Assembly: GCA_016206685.1 (NCBI GenBank)
Contig: JACQRB010000010.1
Location: 1 to 16,332, forward strand
Reading direction: 5' to 3'
Length of the DNA: 16,332 nucleotides
DNA from: Candidatus Omnitrophota bacterium
GTDB lineage: Bacteria > Omnitrophota > Gorgyraeia > Aquiviventales > Aquiviventaceae
In this document: piece after piece, positions 1 to 5,247 of the stretch
Numbering within the stretch: position 1 is the stretch's first letter
How the letters are laid out: each line of letters opens with the position of its first letter
Program-made: the position numbers and the translations under genes
Notes under the pieces: generated by a model
What the model was told of the DNA's origin: nothing
The model's input: the letters and a program-made list of their open reading frames with translations, nothing else
The model's database searches: none

Positions 1-2
1 TG

Positions 3-215
3 ACGATTCAACGCTACAAAGGTCTTGGGGAAATGAATCCGCAACAGCTGTGGGACACCACGATGGACCCGGCCAAGCGCACGATCCTGAAGGTGATGTT
101 GGAGGATGCCGTCGAGGCCGAGCGGATGTTCACGACCCTGATGGGGGAAGCCGTCGAGCCGCGGAAACAATTTATCGAAGAGCATGCATTGGAAGTCAAG
201 AACCTGGACATCTGA
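3..215 (+). CDS. gyrB: DNA gyrase subunit B, C-terminal end (partial)
   Basis: The gene enters from the left edge; the readable frame starts at base 3 with TIQRYKGLGEMNPQQLWDTT. This is the conserved end of the GyrB/ParE TOPRIM-tail region, followed by the usual terminal stretch (TMDPAKRTILKV, then EAERMFTTLMGEAVEPRKQFIEEHA). GyrB is the ATPase subunit of gyrase and acts with GyrA in the A2B2 complex that introduces negative supercoils. Only about the last 70 residues are visible. The TGA stop is one base before the gyrA ATG, so the two subunits are surely co-transcribed and probably translationally coupled. GyrB rather than ParE is inferred from the adjacent GyrA with a gyrase-type C-terminal domain. 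Confidence 0.95.
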   Translation, partial: TIQRYKGLGEMNPQQLWDTTMDPAKRTILKVMLEDAVEAERMFTTLMGEAVEPRKQFIEEHALEVKNLDI

Positions 216-216
216 C

Positions 217-2694
217 ATGTACGCCCAAGGCGAAAAAATCATTCCGCGGGAAATCGAAGAGGAGATCAAGGACTCCTACATCTCCTACGCGATGAGCGTC
301 ATCGTCGGCCGCGCCTTGCCCGACGTGCGCGACGGGCTCAAACCCGTCCATCGGCGCATCCTCTACGCCATGCAGGAGCTGGGGCTGGACCCCGGCAAGC
401 CCTACAAGAAAAGCGCCCGCATCGTTGGAGAAGTCCTGGGCAAGTACCATCCGCACGGCGATCTGGCGGTCTACGACGCGCTGGTGCGCATGGTGCAGGA
501 TTTCAGCTTGCGTTACCCACTGATCGACGGGCAAGGAAATTTTGGCTCGGTCGACGGGGACGCCCCGGCCGCGCATCGCTACACAGAGGCGAGATTACAA
601 ACCATTGCCATGGAAATGCTCGCCGATATCGAGAAAGACACCGTAGACGTTGCGCCCAACTTCGACGGCTCGCTCACCGAGCCGCGCGTGCTGCCCGCCC
701 GGCTGCCCAACCTCCTGGTCAACGGCTCAAGCGGCATCGCCGTCGGGATGGCGACGAACATCCCGCCGCACAACCTGAGCGAGGTGGCCGACGCGCTGTG
801 CGCCGTGATCGACGATCCCGATACCGAGCTCGCCAAGCTGATGCGCCATGTCGAGGGGCCGGATTTTCCGACGGGCGCGATCATCTGTGGGCGCGACGGG
901 ATCAAGGACGCCTACCAGACCGGGCGCGGCTCGCTGAAGATCCGCGCCAAGGCGCAGGTCGAGCAGCTCAAGGGCAACCGCCAAGCGGTCGTGATCACGG
1001 AGCTGCCCTACCAGGTCAACAAGGCGACGCTGCTGGAGACGATCGCGAGGCTCGTGCAGGAGAAAACCGTCGAGGGCATCTCCGATTTGCGCGATGAGTC
1101 GGACAAGGACGGCATGCGCATCGTCATCGAGCTCAAGCGCGACGCCAACGACCAGGTCGTGCTGAACCAGCTCTACAAGCACACGCAGCTGGAGACGACC
1201 TTCGGCATCATCATGCTCTCCATCGTCGACGGCCGGCCGCGCGTGCTGGGCCTGAAGGCGATGCTGCAGACGTTCGTGGACCACCGCAAGGACATCATCA
1301 TCCGGCGCACGAAGTTCGAGCTGGCCCGGGCCCAGGAGCGCGCGCACATCCTGGAGGGCCTGAAGAAAGCCCTCGCCCATCTGGACGCGATCATCAAGCT
1401 GATCCGGCAGTCCAAGAGCCCCCAAGAGGCGAAGGAGGGGCTGGTCAAGAAATTCGACCTGTCCGAGAAGCAGGCGCAGGCGATCTTGGAGATGCAGCTG
1501 CAGCGCCTGACCGCCCTGGAGCGCGAGAAGATCGAGGCGGAGTATCTGGAGCTCATCAAAAGAATCGAGTACTACCAAATGCTCCTCAAGAGCGAGCCGA
1601 AGGTGCTGCAGGTCATCAAAGAGGAGCTGGCCGAGCTCAAGAAGCGCTTCGGAGACGAGCGGCGCACGCAGATCGTTGGCGAGATTCAGGACATGAAGAT
1701 CGAAGACCTCATCGCCGAGGAAGACGTCGTCATCACGATCAGCCACGCCGGCTACATCAAACGCCTGCCGGTTTCGGGCTACCGCCGCCAGAAACGCGGG
1801 GGCGTGGGGGTGACGGCGATGGAGACCAAGGAAGAGGACTTCGTCGAGCATCTGTTCGTCGCCTCCACCCATGAATACCTGCTCTTCTTCACGACACAGG
1901 GCAAAGCCTATTGGCTCAAAGTCCACGAGGTCCCGCAGGCCAGCCGCTACGCCAGAGGCAGCGCGATCGTGAACCTGATCGCGCTCGAGAAGGACGAGCG
2001 GCTCTCGACCTTCGTGGCGGTGAAGGCGTTTGACCCGGACAAGTTCCTGGTGCTGGTCACGCGACAAGGGACGATCAAGAAGACGGCGCTGGAGGCCTAC
2101 GGCAACCCGCGCAAGGCCGGCATCATCGCCATCGCGCTTGAGAAAGGCGACGAGGTCATGCAGGCGCACATCACCGACGGCAAGCGGGAGCTGCTGCTGC
2201 TCACGCGGCAGGGCAAGGCCATCCGCTTTCCGGAGGAGCAGGTGCGCGAGGTGGGCCGCTCCGCCCGCGGCGTGCGGGGCATCAACCTGGGCAAGAGTGA
2301 CGCGGTGGTCGGGGCGGAGCTGGTGCGCCAGGACGCGACCCTGCTGACCGTGACGGAGCTGGGCTTCGGCAAGCGCACGCCGATTGCGGAGTATCGCCTG
2401 CAGAGCCGCGGGGGCAAGGGGATCATCAACCTCAAGGTCACCAAGAAAAACGGCGCGGTCGTCGGGTCGAGAACCATGCTCGACAAGGACGACGTCATGC
2501 TCATCACGCAGGAAGGCATGGTCGTGCGCACGCGCGCGAAGGACGTGCGCTCGACCGGCCGCAATACGCAGGGCGTGCACCTGATGAAGCTGCATGGCAA
2601 GGATCGCGTGACCTCGATGGCCAGCGTGGCCTATGAGGAAGACGAGGAACCGGCGGGAAGCGAGAAGCCCGCGTCCACCAAGGCGAAACGCTAG
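217..2694 (+). CDS. gyrA: DNA gyrase subunit A
   Basis: This is the 825-residue breakage-reunion subunit of gyrase. The start at 217 gives the family-typical opening MYAQGEKIIPREIEEEIKDS and lies one base after the gyrB stop; an upstream in-frame ATG at 184 would only run through gyrB. The N-terminal winged-helix/tower domain carries the catalytic tyrosine in AAHRYTEARL at residue 122, the same number as in E. coli. The C-terminal beta-pinwheel contains a GyrA box, QKRGGVG, at about residues 525-531, which marks gyrase rather than topoisomerase IV; a second similar motif (QSRGGKG) lies in a later blade. The tail is short and charged. Residue 83, in the quinolone pocket motif HPHGDLAVYD, is Leu instead of the common Ser, while Asp87 is kept. 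The stop is TAG. Confidence 0.98.
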   Translation: MYAQGEKIIPREIEEEIKDSYISYAMSVIVGRALPDVRDGLKPVHRRILYAMQELGLDPGKPYKKSARIVGEVLGKYHPHGDLAVYDALVRMVQDFSLRYPLIDGQGNFGSVDGDAPAAHRYTEARLQTIAMEMLADIEKDTVDVAPNFDGSLTEPRVLPARLPNLLVNGSSGIAVGMATNIPPHNLSEVADALCAVIDDPDTELAKLMRHVEGPDFPTGAIICGRDGIKDAYQTGRGSLKIRAKAQVEQLKGNRQAVVITELPYQVNKATLLETIARLVQEKTVEGISDLRDESDKDGMRIVIELKRDANDQVVLNQLYKHTQLETTFGIIMLSIVDGRPRVLGLKAMLQTFVDHRKDIIIRRTKFELARAQERAHILEGLKKALAHLDAIIKLIRQSKSPQEAKEGLVKKFDLSEKQAQAILEMQLQRLTALEREKIEAEYLELIKRIEYYQMLLKSEPKVLQVIKEELAELKKRFGDERRTQIVGEIQDMKIEDLIAEEDVVITISHAGYIKRLPVSGYRRQKRGGVGVTAMETKEEDFVEHLFVASTHEYLLFFTTQGKAYWLKVHEVPQASRYARGSAIVNLIALEKDERLSTFVAVKAFDPDKFLVLVTRQGTIKKTALEAYGNPRKAGIIAIALEKGDEVMQAHITDGKRELLLLTRQGKAIRFPEEQVREVGRSARGVRGINLGKSDAVVGAELVRQDATLLTVTELGFGKRTPIAEYRLQSRGGKGIINLKVTKKNGAVVGSRTMLDKDDVMLITQEGMVVRTRAKDVRSTGRNTQGVHLMKLHGKDRVTSMASVAYEEDEEPAGSEKPASTKAKR

Positions 2695-2721
2695 GCCCCG
2701 CCCGAGGCATTGAGGCAGTTC

Positions 2722-2757
2722 TTGACAACACGCACAACGGCGCCGCGCCGGCTCTAC
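2722..2757 (+). promoter_or_regulatory. Conserved upstream element of tRNA-Glu-like copy A
   Basis: The element begins with TTGACAACA (a consensus -35 box) and ends with GGCGCCGCGCCGGC just before the tRNA-like head at 2758. Nearly the same block precedes the intact tRNA-Glu at 3212-3246. No -10 hexamer is visible 16-19 bases after TTGACA; that position is pure GC. It may be an unusual tRNA promoter or only the duplicated flank of an ancestral tRNA gene. Confidence 0.4.
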
Positions 2758-2824
2758 GTCCCCATCGTCTAGTGGCAGGACACCCCGCCCACGGGATCTC
2801 GGCGGGCGGGGCAACGCGGGTTCG
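2758..2824 (+). pseudogene. tRNA-Glu-like copy A (no 3' half, altered anticodon arm)
   Basis: The first 25 bases (acceptor GTCCCCA, TC, D-arm GTCT-AGTGGCA-GGAC, A) are identical to the intact tRNA-Glu at 3247. The 17-nt anticodon arm is replaced by a 29-nt hairpin: CCCCGCCC (2783-2790), 13-nt loop, GGGCGGGG (2804-2811). The variable loop CAAC and T-arm 5' strand GCGGG-TTC follow, after which the sequence becomes the GIY-YIG gene, whose ATG (2825) sits where the T-loop should continue. There is no 3' acceptor strand, so it cannot make a tRNA. The T-arm position still forms a hairpin, CGGGTT (2817-2822) with AACCCG (2830-2835), with the start codon in its loop. Confidence 0.8.
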
Positions 2825-3352
2825 ATGGAAACCCGATATTTCGTGTACGTGCTTCGCAGCCAAGCTACCGGCCGTCACTATATCGGCCACACGACGGATT
2901 TGGAGCGTCGGCTGGCCGACCACAATCGCGGGAAGGATCGTTCAGTGAGGGGGCGAGGCCCATTTGAGGTCGTTTGGATGGAGACCCGCCCAAGCCGCCA
3001 AGAGGCCATGGCAAGGGAGCGCCAGATCAAACGTTATAAGGGCGGAGAAGCTTTTCGTCGGTTGATCGGTTTGTCCCCGTCGTCTAGTGGCAGGACACCC
3101 CGCCCAGCGATGGGACTGTGGGCGGGGCAACGCGGGTTCTCCCGCCGTTGGCGGGATCCGCCCCTAGCAAGAACCGCTGGGCGGAGATTCCCGCCCGATG
3201 CAGTAGGGACATTGACAACAAACAGTTGGCGCCGCGCCGGCCCCACGTCCCCATCGTCTAGTGGCAGGACAACAGCCTTTCGAGCTGACAACGCGGGTTC
3301 GATTCCCGCTGGGGACATGCTTTTGACCAAGTTGGCGCGGCGCGTCTTATAA
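2825..3352 (+). CDS. GIY-YIG nuclease domain protein nested among tRNA-Glu-like repeats
   Basis: The first ~83 residues form a compact single-domain GIY-YIG nuclease of the UvrC N-terminal/UPF0213 type: YFVYVLRS (the GIY strand), HYIGHT (the YIG strand), LERRLADHN with the conserved Arg, and a glutamate in AMARERQIKRYKGG that should bind the metal. This domain nicks or cuts DNA; the target is unknown. The domain ends near 3073, exactly where tRNA-Glu-like copy B begins. The frame then stays open through copy B and through the intact tRNA-Glu (the shared D-arm reads SSSGRT each time), stopping at a TAA inside a -10-like TATAAA. The 92-residue tail is therefore probably tRNA-derived and may not be functional; the protein could be shorter in practice. 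No Shine-Dalgarno site precedes the ATG. Its position between tRNA copies suggests a homing-type or mobile role (inference). Confidence 0.75.
   Translation: METRYFVYVLRSQATGRHYIGHTTDLERRLADHNRGKDRSVRGRGPFEVVWMETRPSRQEAMARERQIKRYKGGEAFRRLIGLSPSSSGRTPRPAMGLWAGQRGFSRRWRDPPLARTAGRRFPPDAVGTLTTNSWRRAGPTSPSSSGRTTAFRADNAGSIPAGDMLLTKLARRVL
3073..3194 (+). pseudogene. tRNA-Glu-like copy B (hairpin anticodon arm, interrupted T-loop)
   Basis: The head GTCCCCG-TC-GTCT-AGTGGCA-GGAC-A matches tRNA-Glu except for one acceptor base. The anticodon arm is replaced by CCCCGCCCA (3098-3106), a 12-nt loop, and TGGGCGGGG (3119-3127), a 9-bp stem whose loop differs from copies A and D. CAAC, GCGGG and TTC follow, then a 46-nt double hairpin (3140-3185), then GATT and CCCGC, which restore the T-arm. 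The 3' acceptor strand is missing: after CCCGC the sequence is CCGATGCAG. It therefore looks like a defective tRNA or tRNA-derived repeat. It overlaps the open frame of the GIY-YIG gene. Confidence 0.8.
3140..3185 (+). repeat. Double-hairpin palindromic element, copy 1 (in T-loop of tRNA-like B)
   Basis: First hairpin: TCCCGCC-GTT-GGCGGGA (3140-3156). Second: TCCGCCC (3157-3163), 15-nt loop, GGGCGGA (3179-3185). It is inserted exactly between bases equivalent to C56 and G57 of the T-loop. It is nearly the same as the copies at 5168-5214 and 15138-15182. Confidence 0.85.
3212..3246 (+). promoter_or_regulatory. Conserved upstream element of the intact tRNA-Glu
   Basis: TTGACAACA followed by GTTGGCGCCGCGCCGG directly precedes the tRNA. 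It parallels the block at 2722-2757, and a degenerate third version occurs after the tRNA at 3323. TTGACA fits a -35 box, but the expected -10 position is GC-only, so promoter function is uncertain. Confidence 0.4.
3247..3317 (+). tRNA. tRNA-Glu (UUC)
   Basis: A full 71-nt cloverleaf can be drawn. The acceptor GTCCCCA pairs perfectly with TGGGGAC; the D-arm is GTCT/GGAC with loop AGTGGCA; the anticodon arm is ACAGC-CTTTCGA-GCTGA (only the 27/43 pair is an A-A mismatch), with anticodon TTC at the proper place; the variable loop is CAAC; the T-arm is GCGGG-TTCGATT-CCCGC. The discriminator base is A and CCA is not encoded. It is the only complete member of the four tRNA-Glu-like sequences in this patch. 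The GIY-YIG reading frame passes through it without a stop. Confidence 0.93.
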
Positions 3353-3353
3353 A
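3323..3353 (+). promoter_or_regulatory. Possible promoter for the ATPase/zinc-ribbon cassette
   Basis: TTGACC (3323-3328) and TATAAA (3348-3353) are separated by 19 bases; the alternative hexamer TTATAA gives 18. The spacing is long, so the promoter would be weak. The block AAGTTGGCGCGGCGCG between them resembles the element in front of tRNA-Glu at 3212, so this may be the promoter of a former further tRNA copy whose body was displaced by the cassette. The gene starts 42 bases downstream. Confidence 0.4.
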
Positions 3354-3395
3354 GATAGGCGGCAGCAGGCAACATTCCACGACACAAGACCAACA

Positions 3396-4871
3396 ATGAA
3401 TATCGACACTCTAGAGCACCTCCTCAGCACTTTCCAAATCGGTGCGTCAACTGCAGAAAACGACCCTTTACTAGAAAAGGCCCAGATTAACACCCAGCAA
3501 TTTGACGACCTGTTCTTCCAGGACAGAATCGATCTCGTTAGAGGGGTAAAGGGCGCCGGGAAAACGGCCTTATACCGGGTGCTTTTCCTATTGAAAGATT
3601 GGGCCTTCGAAAAGAAGAAGCTGCTGATGACGTTTGGGGTAGAACCCCAGGGCGACCCGCTTTTTAAGACATATTCCGGAATATTTGACGAGCTGAACGA
3701 ACGAACCTTTGAAAGTTTTTGGTACGGCTACTTCGTCTACCTTTCCATACAGGCGTTGGTAGAGAAGGCCCCGGAACTACCGTCTCTAGATCCGGAGGGC
3801 TTGAATCGCCTGAAGTCATATTTTGGATCTCTATGTGGCGAGCTCTTCGGGGAGCAGCTAACAATAGCAGAACGGATAACCCGATGGGGAAACGTCATAA
3901 AGAGCGTTGGCGTCAGCGTAAAAGTTAAAACCAAGCTCGACGGCGAAACTACATACGAACCCGAAGTCAAATGGGAACCAAAGGAAGCCAAGGCGCCCGA
4001 GATCCCAGAGATCGACCCTGCAAGCAAACAGCAGCTCTCAGAGTTGGCGCAGAAAGCCGGGATCCGCATTTGGATTCTGCTTGACCGATTGGATGAGGTT
4101 TTCTTTCGCAGGACAGATACCGAAACTCGCGGCCTCCGAGCGTTGCTGAGAGCCTACTACAGGTTCTCTGGAGAACAGGTTCGCGTTAAGCTCTTTATGA
4201 GAGAGGATATATTTGAAACGATAGCCGCCGGTGGATTTACTGCGCTAACCCACGTTGGAGACAGAAGTTCTAAAGCCATGTCCTGGACGGACGGTGAACT
4301 CCTCTATTTGGTAACCAAGCGGTTAGGTCACATGAAGCAGATTGCCAGCTTTTTTGACATTGATCCAGAAAAGCTGGAAGGAAATGCGGAGTACCAGAGA
4401 GAATGTTTTTACAAAGTTTTCCCAGCGAAAATTGGCAAGCAATCGACCTTTGAATGGCTCGTCTCATCGTTGAAAGACGGCAAGGATCAAACCACCCCTC
4501 GCGACCTCATCGACCTGCTCAATAATGCCAGGAACGAACAGTTGCAGATATTAAAAATGGAAAAATGCGAGCAAAAAACCCTGATAGAAGAAAGAGCCCT
4601 TAGAAGGGCATTCGATGTCTTGAGCAAAGACAAGCGAGACAAGTACCTCTTTGCAGAATTTCCTCACCTCCAGGACGATATTTTACTTTTTCGAGGGGGT
4701 TACTCAGATTATGCAGAGGCGAGCATTGAGAAGAAACTCGGAGGAGACTGGCGGATTAAGGTCGAAAATCTACGCTCCATCGGATTTCTCAAATTCGACG
4801 CCAAGAAAGCCATCTGGAAGGTCCCTATCATTTGGCGGAAGGGGTTGGACGTTCGGCGCGGGCGAGCATGA
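3396..4871 (+). CDS. P-loop ATPase, Sll1717-like, of an AT-richer cassette
   Basis: This 491-residue protein has a clear Walker A, GVKGAGKT at residues 50-57, and a Walker B of the form IWILLDRLDE (about 225-234), the DRLDE signature I associate with the Sll1717-type P-loop ATPases. Later hallmarks are KLFMREDIF, a possible sensor arginine, and TPRDLIDLLNNARNEQ. No membrane segment or signal peptide is evident. The role is unknown; related ATPases often occur in variable or defence-type loci, but that is inference. The gene is visibly richer in A/T, with different codon use from its neighbours (many TTT, AAA, ATA), suggesting recent transfer. Its TGA stop overlaps an ATG of the next gene (ATGA at 4868-4871), so the pair forms a coupled operon between two tRNA-Glu-like sequences. 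Family name moderate, ATPase fold confident. Confidence 0.8.
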   Translation: MNIDTLEHLLSTFQIGASTAENDPLLEKAQINTQQFDDLFFQDRIDLVRGVKGAGKTALYRVLFLLKDWAFEKKKLLMTFGVEPQGDPLFKTYSGIFDELNERTFESFWYGYFVYLSIQALVEKAPELPSLDPEGLNRLKSYFGSLCGELFGEQLTIAERITRWGNVIKSVGVSVKVKTKLDGETTYEPEVKWEPKEAKAPEIPEIDPASKQQLSELAQKAGIRIWILLDRLDEVFFRRTDTETRGLRALLRAYYRFSGEQVRVKLFMREDIFETIAAGGFTALTHVGDRSSKAMSWTDGELLYLVTKRLGHMKQIASFFDIDPEKLEGNAEYQRECFYKVFPAKIGKQSTFEWLVSSLKDGKDQTTPRDLIDLLNNARNEQLQILKMEKCEQKTLIEERALRRAFDVLSKDKRDKYLFAEFPHLQDDILLFRGGYSDYAEASIEKKLGGDWRIKVENLRSIGFLKFDAKKAIWKVPIIWRKGLDVRRGRA

Positions 4872-4882
4872 TAGGAGATGGA

Positions 4883-5122
4883 ATGAAGTTGCTAAAGACG
4901 ACGAGCCAGGGATTTGTTAACCGCAATGGTCAGGAAGTCATTGGTGGTCGGACAGGGCTAGGGACGGATTACCTACAATATGCCTATCCGTTGAAGTGCA
5001 ATCATTGCAAAAATGTTTACGGCGCCAACGGGAGCGATATTCACTTGCGCCGCTGCCCAAGTTGTCAGCATGGTCGGCCGGGCTTGCAAATTCCCGAAGG
5101 CATCAAACCAAGTAGTGGTTAG
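4883..5122 (+). CDS. Small zinc-ribbon protein paired with the ATPase
   Basis: A 79-residue protein with four cysteines in two CxxC knuckles (C39/C42 in CNHCKNVYGANGSDIH and C58/C61 in RRCPSCQHG), a zinc ribbon. The sequence around YGANGSDI and RRCP resembles a widespread small family with no known role (recalled, not searched). The start at 4883 is preferred because AGGAG sits five bases upstream; the ATG at 4868 overlaps the ATPase stop as ATGA and would add five residues. The last residues (KPSSG) and the TAG stop fall inside the remnant D-arm of tRNA-Glu-like copy D, so the gene's 3' end was formed at, or altered by, the junction of the cassette with the tRNA copy. Probably acts with the ATPase. 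Confidence 0.75.
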   Translation: MKLLKTTSQGFVNRNGQEVIGGRTGLGTDYLQYAYPLKCNHCKNVYGANGSDIHLRRCPSCQHGRPGLQIPEGIKPSSG

Positions 5123-5231
5123 GACGCCCCGCCCACGGGATCTCGGCGGGCGGGGCAACGCGGGTTCTCCCGCCGTTGGCGGGATCCGCCCCCAGCAAGG
5201 AACCGGTGGGCGGAGATTCCCGCTGGGGACA
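5113..5231 (+). pseudogene. tRNA-Glu-like copy D (5' truncated, T-loop interrupted)
   Basis: The acceptor 5' strand is absent; recognisable sequence starts in the D-arm (TAGTGG-TT-AGGAC). The anticodon arm is the same 29-nt hairpin as in copy A (stem 5127-5134 with 5148-5155). CAAC-GCGGG-TTC follows, then the 47-nt double hairpin (5168-5214), then GATT-CCCGC-TGGGGAC-A, a complete tRNA-Glu 3' end. The missing 5' part has been replaced by the ATPase/zinc-ribbon cassette. Copy D carries GGTTAGG where the other copies have GGCAGG, so it descends from a slightly different tRNA. Confidence 0.8.
5168..5214 (+). repeat. Double-hairpin palindromic element, copy 2 (in T-loop of tRNA-like D)
   Basis: TCCCGCC-GTT-GGCGGGA (5168-5184), then TCCGCCC (5185-5191), a 16-nt loop CCAGCAAGGAACCGGT and GGGCGGA (5208-5214). 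It sits at the same C56/G57 site as copy 1. Its second hairpin differs by one base from the copy in endoQ. Confidence 0.85.
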
Positions 5232-5247
5232 TGCTCTCTTCAACATC

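Noticed and set aside
727..2814. Long minus-strand ORF of 695 codons opposite gyrA
   Set aside because: It is the antisense shadow of a GC-rich gene with strong third-position bias; the product is rich in Arg, Leu, Asp and His with no domain, while the + strand encodes an unmistakable GyrA.
2758..2824. Copy A as a functional tRNA
   Set aside because: There is no 3' T-arm strand or acceptor strand and no 7-nt anticodon loop; only the head matches tRNA-Glu.
3140..5214. CRISPR array from the repeated hairpins
   Set aside because: The copies are 2 kb apart with genes between them, there is no regular spacing or spacers, and no cas genes are present.
5176..5247. Upstream extension of NagA (24 extra residues MAGSAPSKEPVGG...)
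   Set aside because: These codons fall inside the palindromic element and the tRNA-Glu 3' end, and the family opening fits the ATG at 5248.
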